Shown here in pieces: positions 35,193 to 46,002 of a DNA stretch of 64,000 nt (position 1 is its first letter; each line of letters begins with the position of its first letter). Source of the stretch: Grosmannia clavigera kw1407 (lineage: Eukaryota > Ascomycota > Sordariomycetes > Ophiostomatales > Ophiostomataceae). The position numbers and the translations under genes were made by a program. Location of the stretch: assembly GCF_000143105.1 (NCBI RefSeq), contig NW_014040765.1, positions 1,364,001 to 1,428,000 on the forward strand, in the 5' to 3' direction. Under the pieces are notes generated by a model that had not been told where the DNA came from, made no database searches, and saw nothing but the letters and a program-made list of their open reading frames with translations.

Positions 35193-37457
35193 GTATGTAT
35201 GCGCGCTTGTCCTCTCTTGCCCAATGTCTGGTCGCGCGCTACTCCGTACGTCGCGACGTTTTGGCCATGCTGCGGATGCGATCGCGAATCGACTCCTCTG
35301 CTGGGCCTTTGTCAGCAGTCTTTTTCGTGAGCCGCCAAGATGCACATCGAACATGGGATGTCTGACCGCAATCGCCGACTCGCGTCTCCGCAAAAACCGT
35401 ATGTGGACTCTGTCGGAGACATGATACAACAGGCCGGCGATCCAGCAAAAGAGCCGGCACACCATCGTCTGTTCTCGTCTCCTCTCATTCCCCGTCTCTC
35501 TTCTCTCAGTGTGTCTCCCCGCTGGCCTGACAGCCTTCTTCTTGGCCCAGTGCGGCCGAGCGTGACTGAACGTATCACTCCCACCGTTCCCCTGAGAGAA
35601 CGGACGAATGGCTTGGCTACGCTACGACGACGTGTGTACAAAAGGGGGGGGAACACGACCCAAACCGGGACAGAGTATGGTAGAGAGGCCAAGGTCTCGT
35701 CGTCTTCCCGTTTTCGACCAGACCACGGATCCCGCAAACCCTTGCAGCCCACATCACTTTCCCTCATCCCCCCAACGTGCCACGCCGTCAGGACGACGTG
35801 CAGACGCGCACAAAGATGCATGTGCCCCTATTCTCACAGCCACGTTCCAGACGGCGCTGCGGCGGCTCGGCGGGTCTATCTGTCACTCTCGTCGGCGATC
35901 AGCGTCCTCGACACGCCGACACGAGAGCGCATCGCCAGAATGCCAAGGGCGAGACCGAAACTCTATTTAGAGACGAGAATAAAGAGTTTTCGCGTGCCAT
36001 CCGCTGCCATGCGCCCTCGCCACTTTGCATCTGTGCAGGGTCGCAGCGGGAATGCGATGCGACCTTATCAGCTCTGAATGTGTGCATTGGTAGATGCTCG
36101 TACTCTCAGACACGCAGACGCTAAGACAAAGCCTTCGCCTGATCCCTTGTAGGCTGAACTTGCTGATCGCGTGGGCCACATTTAGATTCTCACCACATCT
36201 GGGGCCCCCGAACGCTGTCCGGCTGCTCGGGCTTGCATGAATGTACATAGTAAGATACAATATCCGCGGGCGGGGGCCGGGGTCGAGGTGGGATGTCGGC
36301 GCTGCTCTTTTCGATCTAGTCTTGATATTGGCTCCCGTCCATGACGAGTGCGTATCTGACGTGTGCGTCTTACTTTCGTACGTGCGTTGCGCGGCGCACG
36401 TGCATTAGCAGCGGCTCGTTCTGCTCCATCTGCTCCAGCTTCGGTCACGGCAGATCGTGGTCATTGTTGCTTGTAAAAAAGAAACTAGACGATCTCGTGA
36501 TGCGGCCGAATCAAGCTTACTGCAGGTCCTGCCTTATCTCACTAATTGCCTCGATATATCTAGAGTGCCCCACGCTCCCTTGATCTTGCGCAGGGGTCAT
36601 CTTCCAAGCCTCTTTTTCGTTAACCGGCTCTGTTATCTGTTTCTTTCACTGCTATAGCACAAGGAAGCCAAAGAGAAACACGACCGATAGAAACAAATTG
36701 TCGTCGCTAAACTCCCAGACGTATCCACCCTATATGTCGACAGGAAAAAATACTACGAGGTAAGGCCTAGGGCCAGATCAAAAAAGGCGTCACCGAAGAG
36801 GAAACAAACACATTCATGCGCCCCGGCATTTGTCGGCGTTAGCCAGTGTTTTCTTTTTTTATTCCTTGACTCCAGGGATGTATCCCCTTCTCCAGCCTAG
36901 CTTAGTAGGCATCGGGATCTGCTAAGAGGGGACGCAAGTAAAAATAAACCAGACGTACGATCCAAAAGGAAATAGGCTATAAGCATGAACGGGAGTCCAG
37001 CTAGGCGCAGTAGCACGTACGGCTGTCCCATTCTCACGAGGCTATCCCCCCTATCCACACGCTTTGCACATCTTAACGCATGACAAAGTCGACTGTTTTA
37101 GGTAATTTTGATGATCGTATCCAGAGATTTTACCTCAACCCATACACACAGCCATACTCGTACTTGTCGGCAAGAGGATCAAATGCCGCAAACATGTCTG
37201 TAGAAAGTGACCGAGTGGCAGGAGATTGGTTTGCAAACGGTGCCCTTGCTCCCCGACTTGTTCTGTCTCACCTCGTAGGCAGCTGTACGAAAAGTGGTCA
37301 CATGTAAACTCTATCAGCATGGTAAAACAAAGCAAACAACCCCTCAGAAGGGTTTTCCCATTCGACCAATCTATGCGATGATCATCTAATAATAGAGACT
37401 ATGTTTCCCAGTAGCAGTGTTACACCCCGGGATCGACGGCCAGCATCCATCCTTTCC

Positions 37458-38234
37458 TTAACCGCTCTCGCTGTTGATCCGCCTCCAGACCTCTGTCTCG
37501 GCTGCTGAGATTCGGTCGCCAGCCGCTCTTGCAAGCTTCTTGGCTACATCCCATACGCCGTCCTTGTCCTCGCTGCCATAGACTTCTGCCTGGGCTGCAG
37601 CCCTTTCGGAGCTGTTCATGTCACCCGCATGTGCGTTCTGCGTGTAGCCAGGGGGGTGGCCTAGATATCGCTCATCAACAGGTGGAGGCACCGCAAAAAC
37701 CCCGGTCGGCTGTGGTATGCTTGGCCAGGTACCGGTCGGAGCTTGCGGCTGTACTGAGGTATAGGTGCCGCGGGGAGGTGGGTAGGCTGCTGATGTCAAA
37801 GGGGGGATGGACATCTGTGGCGGATATTGGTTCGGCAGAGCAGCACTTGCATCAGCTGCAGACGGGACTGGTGTCTGCTGTGCGGGATTTGGGAAAATTT
37901 GTGCATCTGTTGGTGGTCCTCTGCTGGGTGGCAAAGGCACGGCTCCAGGCTGCGGAGGCGGAGGGCCTGCATTGGCTGCTTTCGCGGTAGGCGTGGGCTG
38001 GACAGGCTGATAGCGGTTGATTCGAGGGGCTCCCGTTGGCTGTGGCAGGCTTGGAACTGCACCGGGTCGTGCAGGAGGGCCCCCACTGGCAGCTCCGGTA
38101 AACACGGCAGCGCTCGTTGTTGCAGGATGCGCATTGGGAGCTTTTTCGTCGGTCGGTCCGTCTGTCTGCGGAGTCACTCCATCCGGCTTGGCCGCATTGA
38201 TTGGGCTTTGCGAGTATATATGGATAGGAGCCAT
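37458..38234 (-). CDS. Pro-rich protein of unknown function
   Basis: Single exon, 258 aa. The ATG used opens MAPIHIYSQSPINAAKP, which looks like a conserved start. Residues about 30-200 are Pro/Ala/Gln-rich and disordered, with repeated PSxPQPTG(A/V) and RPGAVP-type segments. The last 45 residues form a probable amphipathic helix (DGVWDVAKKLARAAG, then SAAETEVWRRIN). I recognise the layout from other filamentous fungi but no function. There is no signal peptide or membrane segment. The 5' flank is convergent-free and the gene points away from ARP8. Confidence 0.7.
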   Translation of the reverse strand: MAPIHIYSQSPINAAKPDGVTPQTDGPTDEKAPNAHPATTSAAVFTGAASGGPPARPGAVPSLPQPTGAPRINRYQPVQPTPTAKAANAGPPPPQPGAVPLPPSRGPPTDAQIFPNPAQQTPVPSAADASAALPNQYPPQMSIPPLTSAAYPPPRGTYTSVQPQAPTGTWPSIPQPTGVFAVPPPVDERYLGHPPGYTQNAHAGDMNSSERAAAQAEVYGSEDKDGVWDVAKKLARAAGDRISAAETEVWRRINSESG

Positions 38235-39044
38235 GATGCGTTGTCTGGTGCCTTCTCTTTATCAAGATGGTAGTGATATGGAGGTCAGAGCCAAAGCAAA
38301 TTTGTTATGATATGGCCTCGGACACGAATATAAGAAGAAACAATCAATTGACAGCCGATATAAAAAAAGAGAAACAGAGCTTCCAAGAATTAGGACAGAT
38401 TGCTGTGTCCCCTGGGAAGATGTTTGTAGAAATGAGGTAGCGACGTCATTGCTGTCAGGTGACTATTACCTAGGCAGAAGCGGCAATACAAGTGAGACAA
38501 CGGGCAACGACGGCCGGATTAGGCGAAACTGCCCCTACAACCGCTACCAAAGCCAGTGATTTGTTCTGTAGCTGTCTGTAACAGACTCCTCTTTGTAACA
38601 GGACACTCCTTGTAGATGCAACGCTGAGATGCATGCAGGGGCAGACTGACGACCAACGCAATTAAGGAGACACATACGGAAAGTAAAAAAAAACTTAAGC
38701 CCAAAAAGTGCTTTCCATACGAAACTGCCATTTATTACTTTGGAACCTCAACTCGTATTGGTCTCAGTTCTCAAAGCATGCCGCACCTCGTTGCTGAGTA
38801 GGATGCACTCGCGGAAAAGTGATCCACCGACGGCCGAGAGCTAACCAAATAAGGAATAGCTCTGCACATGCTCACGATTGCAGCTGGGGATCGCGAATGC
38901 AAAAAGAACAGCAGTCGCAAGCCGCCTTTTGCCACGGCGACGTGACAGAGACGCTCCGGGGTTCTTCAATGCGCATGTCGGAGCAGAACTAGACACAGAC
39001 GCATACGACAGATCAGATCCCACGGGTGAAGCACGACAGAAACC
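38235..39044. other. divergent intergenic region, Pro-rich gene / ARP8
   Basis: Shared upstream region of the Pro-rich gene (minus) and ARP8 (plus). It has AT-rich patches, and no gene was recognised. Confidence 0.55.
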
Positions 39045-41612
39045 ATGGTTGGCAAAGTCAGCGAGCGCGTCCTCCTGAGGGAAGGTTGGTTTATGTATTG
39101 CACCTGTCTAGACGGACAGCAGACAGAGACATGCTGACGGCGATCTGTGTGCAGGGCTGGAACGTACCGACAATGGGATGAAGCAGACGAGCTGGCCGGA
39201 AGTCACGCCAATCAACCAGAAGAACTACTACACGTACATTTGTGCTGCCCTGGGAACGGATCTGTTTCCTGTTTCCCGTTTCCCGTTTTGCTGACCGGTC
39301 TCCAACAGGGAGTACATGAAGCGGGATGACCAGATCCTCGCGCTCCGGATGCAGAACGATGCGACGCGTGACAGGCTCGTGCAGAATGCCAAGGACCGCG
39401 ACCGGGCCCTGAACCAGAACCGCGGCGAGATGCCGCTTCTGCTCCCGGAACAGCAGGCGGGCGACTTTTTCCGCTGCCGACGGACGGCATCGACATTTCC
39501 AAGATCATTGTGATTCACCCGGGCAGCCAGTACCTGCGGATCGGCTTCTCGACGGACGTACTGCCCAAGACGGTGCCGATGTGTCTGGCGACGCAATTCG
39601 ACCACACTGAGTCGGACGAGGCGGAGGCGCTGCCACGACGACAACGGGAGGCAGCCAAGACCGAGCAGCAGTATGGCGAGGAGTGGTCAAAGAAGTACAA
39701 GAAGATGAGTGAGGACCTGAAGCAGGACATGCGGCAGAACAAGCGCAAGGTGCTGCCCAACTCCAAGGAGCTGGTGATCAACTACAATCGGCGGACGGAG
39801 GCCGAGGTGATCGCCACGCACAACGACCCGCTGCAGGTCGAGTGGACGGACGTGAACGCGATACGGACGCCAGCCTTGCTTGAGGGCGGCGCGGCGGAGA
39901 CGGTGACGGCGACAGACACGGAGACAACAGCGACGAAAACAGGGGCGCCGGCTTCGTCACCACCATCGGCACCTACCGCGTTCTACGGACAGGAAGCGCT
40001 GCGAATTCCCGACGACTCGAACCCGACGTTCCGGCTGCGGTGGCCGATGCAGCACGGCTGGCTGAACGAGGACGACTACGGCAGCGTCAGCAGCCTGTAC
40101 AGCGACTTTGAGGCGATCGTGACGCACGCGATCCTGCAGGAGCTCGGGCTGCAGCGGGTGTCGTCGTGCCGGCAGTACAGCTGCGTGTTCGTGGTGCCGG
40201 ACCTCTACGACAAGGCGTACGTGGAGATGCTGCTGCGGCTGTGCATGACCTGGTTCGAGTTTGGCAAGGTGTGCTTCATCCAGGAGAGCTACGCGGCCAC
40301 GTGCGGAGCCGGCTACAGCCAGGGCTGCGTCGTCGACGTGGGCGCGCAGAAGACGTCGGTGGCCTGTGTCGAAGACGGACTGGTGGTCGAGGAATCGCGC
40401 GTAAACGTCAAGTACGGCGGCCGCGACGTGACCGAGGCCTTTGTCAAGATGCTGCTCTTCGACCACTTTCCCTACCAGGACATCAACCTGCGCCGCCGCT
40501 ACGACTTCCTCCTGGCTGAGGAGCTCAAGCTGAAGCACTGCACCATGAACGAGGCCGACGTGTCCGTCCAGCTGTACCAGTTCCACCTGCGGGCTCCCCA
40601 CCAGCCGACGTACCGCTACCAGTTCAAGACGTACGACGAGGTCCTCCTGGCGCCGCTGGGCCTGTATGAGCCGGCCATCTTCGACAGCAGCACCAAGCTG
40701 CGCGGCCGCCGCAAGCTGATCGACCGCACCTACAACGCCTATGATGTCGATATTCCCGACGATCCGGTCTCGTCCGCCCAGGTCGCCATCCTGGCCCTCG
40801 ATCATCCATCTGTGCTGCCGCCTGCGCTGGCCACCAACGGTCCCCGTTTCGGCACGCCCGGACCTGGTGGCACCGGTGCAGACGCCATCTCGACTCCGAG
40901 CAAAGATCGCACGCAGCCGTTCAGCTTTCTGTCCCGCGATCTTGCCGGCGGCGGCGGTGCCACGCCCTCTACGTCCAAGGCCCCGTCTCCCGCCCCTGAG
41001 GGCACCAGCACACCCGTGCCGGCACCGTATGTTTTTGGTGCTGGTCGCGACACCGTCAACAACGGCGCGGCCAGCCCGGCGCCCAGTGGATCGGCTGCCG
41101 CCACAAGCACCCCAGCCACAGGTGGCGCACCAGGCACCGCCACAGCCACAGCCACAGTGGGGGCTCCGGCGCCCGGCCTCAACGGCCTCAACGGCCTCTT
41201 TCCCATGGACCCGCTCTTCCACCGGACGGCCAAGGAGATCGCGGCCGAGCGTGACTCGGTGCTGCCAGTGGCGCCGCTCGACATTGCCATCATGACGTCG
41301 ATCCAGAACGCGGCCAAAGGCGACGAGCGCAAGCTCAAAGACTTTCTCGGCTCCATCATGGTGGTGGGTGGCGGCGCCAAGACTCCGCACTTTACCACCT
41401 ACCTCGAGGAGCGGCTCAAGGCCCGCCGTGCGGACCTGGTCGATCGCATCCTGGTCTCGCGCAGCGCCCGCGACATGGACGAGCAGGTCGTCGTCTGGAA
41501 GGGCGCCAGCGTGTTCGCCAAGCTGACTACCAACGATAGCTGGATCACCCCGTTCGAGTACTCCTTCCTGGGGCCACGCATTCTGCACCACAAGGTGCTG
41601 TGGCAGTGGTGA
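39045..41612 (+). CDS. ARP8: actin-related protein 8, INO80 complex, with apparent 1-nt frameshift
   Basis: Exons 39045-39084, 39155-39233 and 39309-41612. Start MVGKVSERVLLREGLERTD, then INQKNYYTEYMKRDDQILAL and the AKDRDRAL helix are typical of Arp8. Actin-fold segments follow: IIVIHPGSQYLRIGF, VVDVGAQKTSVACVEDG, YGGRDVTEAF and, at the end, VVGGGAKTPHF with WKGASVFAKL. Arp8 with Arp4 and nuclear actin forms the INO80 module that senses linker DNA (family knowledge). An Ala/Pro/Thr-rich insert of about 100 residues sits in the C-terminal half. At the T5 run 39466-39470 the frame reading ...PEQQAGDFF shifts before DGIDISKI. There is no GT to allow an intron there. One extra base would restore 807 aa; this looks like an assembly error or a recent lesion. 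Confidence 0.88.
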
Positions 41613-41801
41613 GTGCGAAGATGAGGAGGCCAAAGACTGTTTACGACTGGGTTTGCTTGTTTGTGCATCTTTCTCTCTGATCTCTCTTTCTCTTTTCTCT
41701 TTCTCTTTTCTCACGGTGCAACGGTGTTTTTGGACGGAGACGGACATGAAGAAACGCTGTAGAACATAGTCCTGGATGCAATGAACGGCAGCTGTCCTTT
41801 T

Positions 41802-44235
41802 CTACCTTGCATCCACCGTCCCGGCCTGCGCCACCTTCTTAGCAATTCGTACCAGAAGCACGCCGCCTGTCGGCCGTCCATGAACGGCGTCTCGCAGATG
41901 CACTAGGCGGTATCCCGGCTGCAGACGGTCCAGACGTACGGCAGCCCAGGCCAACAGCACGTCGCGGCGCATCGCGCCGGTGGCGTCCTTGACCAGGAAG
42001 CGGACAAATGAAAGCCTGGCTGCCGTGTCTGCCGACGTGGCGGCCTCCGTCCCTACCGTCGCGACTATCGGCACGTTGGCAAACGTCACCACCTCGCCGT
42101 CAAAGTCCGGATTTCGATCCGTGCCTTCCTTGGCCACTCGCGTGCGCGCCTTGTATTCGCCCTCCTTGTCCTCAGCTTCACGGCTGGTGGCTGCTGCCGC
42201 TTCGTCGCTGATCTCTATGTTTGTCAGGTCGGCGTCGACGTGCAGCTCAACTTTGACGTATGGTCGCACCGTCCGTCTGGAGGACGTCGGCGTGGACGAA
42301 CCGTCGGCATCACCGTCGTCGGCATTCGGCAGTGGAATCGCCTGGCCGGCGTAAAAGGTAACGGCCAAGTTGAGCATGCAGAATGCCGTTGCCGGGGGGG
42401 GCAAGGCGACGGCATCGGCAGACGTAGCAGCAACGGCCGCCAGCTTTGCCAACTTTTCACCGCGGTAGACTAGAGTGATGCAGTCAGTAGGAGAGATCTG
42501 GGACAGCAAAACGTCAGGCCTCACCTTCAGGCTTGAGGACGTAGCCAGCCGAGCCGGAAAACATGGCTGTCTAGTTAGCAAACCGGAGCTCCATCAACGG
42601 CTACTGGCGGGACTTCTCACCCTCATTCAGCATCATGCCCTCGTCGCAGTTCTGCCAATTCAGCGCCACGATCTGGATGCCGCGGCGCCAGAAGAGGGCC
42701 GGGTCCAGGTTCGACGACCGAATTCGCAGGCCCGACGGGTATGCACGCATCAGGTAGTGTCGGTTGTGGTGGAACAGGGCCGGACCGTCCTTGGCGTGCA
42801 CCTCCTGCACGCCCTTTTCCGAGAGCGAGAAGACGTGTGTCGGCATCGTGGCCTCGGGCTGGGCCAGGCTCTTGAAGCTGACACCACGCGTGTAGACGGC
42901 AAGCTGGGCGAGTGCCTGGGTGATCTTGGACACTTTGGGGGGGTTGGCAACGGTAGTCTCCGTCTCGACAGCCATGTCGGCCAGCTGGGACGTGATGCCG
43001 ATGGTGCTGCTGCTGCTGTTGCTGTCCGACGTTGCCGTCGCTACCGGGGCCGGGACATGCTTCACCTTGACGAGGATCTTGTTGCGCAGCGAGCCTGGCG
43101 ATGGCAGTGCCTTTACCTCACCGTCCCGTGGCGGCTCCAGTGGCAACGCCAGCAGCAGACCCTGCCATTCCTGCTCCATGATCTGCACCATCACAGCCTG
43201 CTGCTGCGCGCTGCAGTGCACCTCGAGGCTGACGATCAGCGGCATCTCTGTCGTGCGAAATCCGTACTCGCGGATCGTTGCACATACGTCGCGGAACGGC
43301 ACCTCCTTCGTGAGCGTGTATCCGTGGAGCACACGCGGTTCTGCTGCCTGGGAGCGAGCAGTGATAGTGGTGGTAGTGGTGGTTGTGGTAGTGGTGATAG
43401 TAGCATTGGCAGCTCCAGCTGTCGTATCTGTTGTCTCATCTGCGCTCGTCGTCGCCGTCATCGTCGTCTTCCTCTCCACGTAGTGCTCCAGCCGCCGTCC
43501 CAGCGTCGATCGGGCCAGCCGCGACGCCAGTGATGACGGCAGCTTCGCCTTGGCTCGCTTTACCATCTGTTGGCGTTCTGCCATCTTCTTCTCGCGTGCC
43601 ACTGGATCGGCATCACTGCTGCTGGTGCTACTGGTGCTGCTGGTGCTGCTACTGTTGCTTGCATCGCTCTTGCGTCGACAGCGCTGGCCCTCTATACCAT
43701 CTTTGCTCTCTACCTCCTCCCCTTCCTCCACCTCGTCGTTTGACGATTCATCCTCGTCCGACGACGAATCCCCGTCCCCATCCCACACATCGATTTCGAT
43801 GCACCGACAGCCATGGTCCAGCACGATGCGGTAAGCGTCCGTGCTGGCGGCGCTGTACAGCTGGTTGCCCGTCAAGTACGTGTTGTGACTCGAGCTGATA
43901 AAGTAGCTCGACAGCGGATAATCATCCACATCTTGAGCTTCTGGCAGCGGTCCCTGCGCATCTGTAGCTGCCGACGCCATGTAGCGCAGGAAGTCGGCGA
44001 GGTCCATGCCCTGCTGTCCTGCAGCGGCTGTCTCATCGCCCTGGACATGGCTCAGAAACGTCGCCACCTGCTCTGGATACCATTTGTTGTCCGTTGTGTC
44101 GGCGTGCGCACTAAAAATGCGGCTTGCGTGTGTCAACATCGATGCCTCCAGCACGAAGCCCGGCGTGGACGCATCGGGCGCCGGCGCCGGCGTCTGTGAC
44201 CCGGCCCCCCCAACTTGCTCTGGTGACTGCGACAT
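41802..44235 (-). CDS. PLC1: phosphoinositide-specific phospholipase C
   Basis: Three exons: 44235-42621, 42566-42525 (42 nt) and 42469-41802, 774 aa. It hydrolyses PIP2 to IP3 and diacylglycerol at membranes, with Ca2+. The X domain has the first catalytic His117 in SSHNTYLTGNQ, metal ligands in EIDVWDG (147-152) and the second His near 304 in HGYTLTKEV. Between them lies an unusually long acidic/Ser/Thr-rich insert (about 153-298). The Y domain has GVSFKSL, SLSEKG, HNRHYLMRAYPSGLRI, and NCDEGMMLNEAMF joined across intron 1. A C2 domain fills the last 200 residues. The frame is open above the chosen ATG (MSQSPEQVGG) but has no earlier ATG. The minus-strand stop lies 190 bp from the ARP8 stop, a convergent pair. 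Confidence 0.94.
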
Positions 44236-44984
44236 CGTTGCTCTGCACGCCTTGGATACAAATGCGATTCTAATTTCTTCGCCGTCTATTCTCGCAAACG
44301 TGACTGCACGCTGTATAATGTCTGCCTGTCGTGCTTTCCGCTTTGTTTGCTCCGTTGTTCCTTTGCTCCTTCCTGTGGGTCGTGACAGATGCCTTGGGCC
44401 TCTTTCCGTTTGAGGACAGCGAAGCTCGATACTCAGATCCACCGTCGCGTCACAAAAGCGGAGTTGAATTTCACCGATCGCTCCAGAACAGGAAGCAGGC
44501 AGCTATCGGATATGTGAATAGACGTGCATCGTACTCCATGACAGAGCGGCTGATGCCCCGGTCGAGACGGGAAAAAATGGTTTATTTCTCTTAATCCATC
44601 TCAGCTGCTGTTACAGTCTAATTGGGTGTCATTGACCTGGTCGGCATAACTCCTCTGAAACATCTGCCAAAGTTCAGCTTCATTCGCCTGCTGCATCGCA
44701 CCAGGCTGTGACCAGCGACCACTGATACTGACATTATCTTGAATCATCGGCGTGGATTTTACAAAGGATGTCAATCGCACCGGGTCCTAGCGAGGCCTCC
44801 CGCAATGGCGAGAGCGTCTCTCGTTTCTTCTTTGAGATCCGGGAGCTAACCTGAACTACGAAGACTTGCATGCATGAGCGCAGAATCCCATAGCCTGATT
44901 GCAGCAGAACATTGTGCATCTGCTACTGTACGGAGTAAGTAGCTGGAGTATGACGAAGTCCTTGGCAAGGCTAAGCTACCACAG

Positions 44985-45014
44985 TACGGAGTAAAGTAAT
45001 TGCTTTACTCCGTA
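44985..45014. repeat. hairpin: 12-bp arms of TACGGAGTAAAG, 6-nt loop
   Basis: 44985-44996 is the exact reverse complement of 45003-45014, with loop TAATTG. It is another paired use of the TACGGAGTA motif. Confidence 0.93.
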
Positions 45015-45970
45015 TTGCAGATAGTATCTCCAACAACAGTCAATATGCCTCATGCTCTAGCCCGCACCATCACATAACAAGGCATCTATGAATTACGTTT
45101 GGTCGTGCGTGTGTTGGCATGATCACACTTGTTACAGCGTGGGATGGTATGTAGAATCAAGAGTACTTCGTATGCAAGCCTAGTTTCGACAATCATGATC
45201 AAAGTGCATACGTCAGCTGCCTCGTCCAAATATGTTGCTTCGCAAGCTGAGGATGAAATTACATGGACACTCTTCTATCCCTTGGAATGCACACAAAGTC
45301 CAGCTCGGCCAGGTTGCTCGCTACGGAGTAGTTTTTCCGGATCCTTCTCCCGTATTCAGCACCGCGCCTGACATCATCACAGTTCTCATTACTCCATTCA
45401 CTGACTAGCAAGAGCGGGGTTGGGAGGCAACCAGGCCAAGTTGTGTCTCGTGTGCGGGACGATACGAGCAGGGGCGACAAGGTAGGGGGGGGGCTATTGG
45501 ACTTGATCACTGCTGTCGAGGTGTGGTGGTATCTGACATGGCACAAAACTACAGGCATGCTCGTATCCTGCTTAGTGTATTATGTATTCTATGGAAGTAC
45601 CGAAATCTCTTCAAAAGCAGATGATTGTGCGAAGAGGCAAACGAGCTGGCTGTGCCCAAGGCAAAAAGAAGGGAGAACAAAATAAGCAAAGAGGGAGCCA
45701 AGAATGGGATCGATCAAAAATAGAAACGGTTGGCATGAAGGTAAACAATCCGATAGATGATGGACAAAGAAGAGGATCCGCTTCGGGTACGAGGAAGTAT
45801 ATGGGCTGTTGCAACCGGGTTGATTGGCCGCACGTGTCACGTATTACCTGCTGACGTTTTCTGACAGAATCGAGATACTGTACGGAGTAAGATACGTGTG
45901 TTAGCCATACAAAGTAAACACGGCCATTTACACATAGTACAAAGTATTCCGTCAGGCTCGAAAGCCCAGA

Positions 45971-46002
45971 AATCGGATCAGCCAAAAATCGGATCAGCCA
46001 AA
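45971..46002 (+). repeat. 16-bp exact tandem duplication (AATCGGATCAGCCAAA x2)
   Basis: Two adjacent identical 16-mers in non-coding DNA; probably a simple slippage duplication. Confidence 0.92.

Larger units (their letters stand above)
32478..37457. other. 5-kb stretch without a recognisable gene
   Basis: Upstream of the Rua1-C gene the minus strand is pyrimidine-rich for over 1 kb, as in a long leader. Farther on are a TGTATTCTGTAT-type tandem array (34041-34119), a 40-bp palindrome (35153-35192) and clustered TACGGAGTA copies (34456 and 35139-35248). Frames of up to 245 codons around 35.3-36.1 kb show no family resemblance, codon bias or splice-extended continuation. Confidence 0.5.

Noticed and set aside
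35340..36077. 245-codon plus-strand frame
   Set aside because: Overlapped by similar-length frames in other phases; no motif, no codon bias, no splice continuation.
24612..37457. CRISPR array or prokaryotic mobile island
   Set aside because: No regularly spaced direct repeats; eukaryotic introns and gene content throughout.
39957..41747. 596-codon open frame on the minus strand opposite ARP8
   Set aside because: It mirrors the G/C-ending codon bias of ARP8; its translation is low-complexity with no domain, and ARP8 on the other strand is clearly real.
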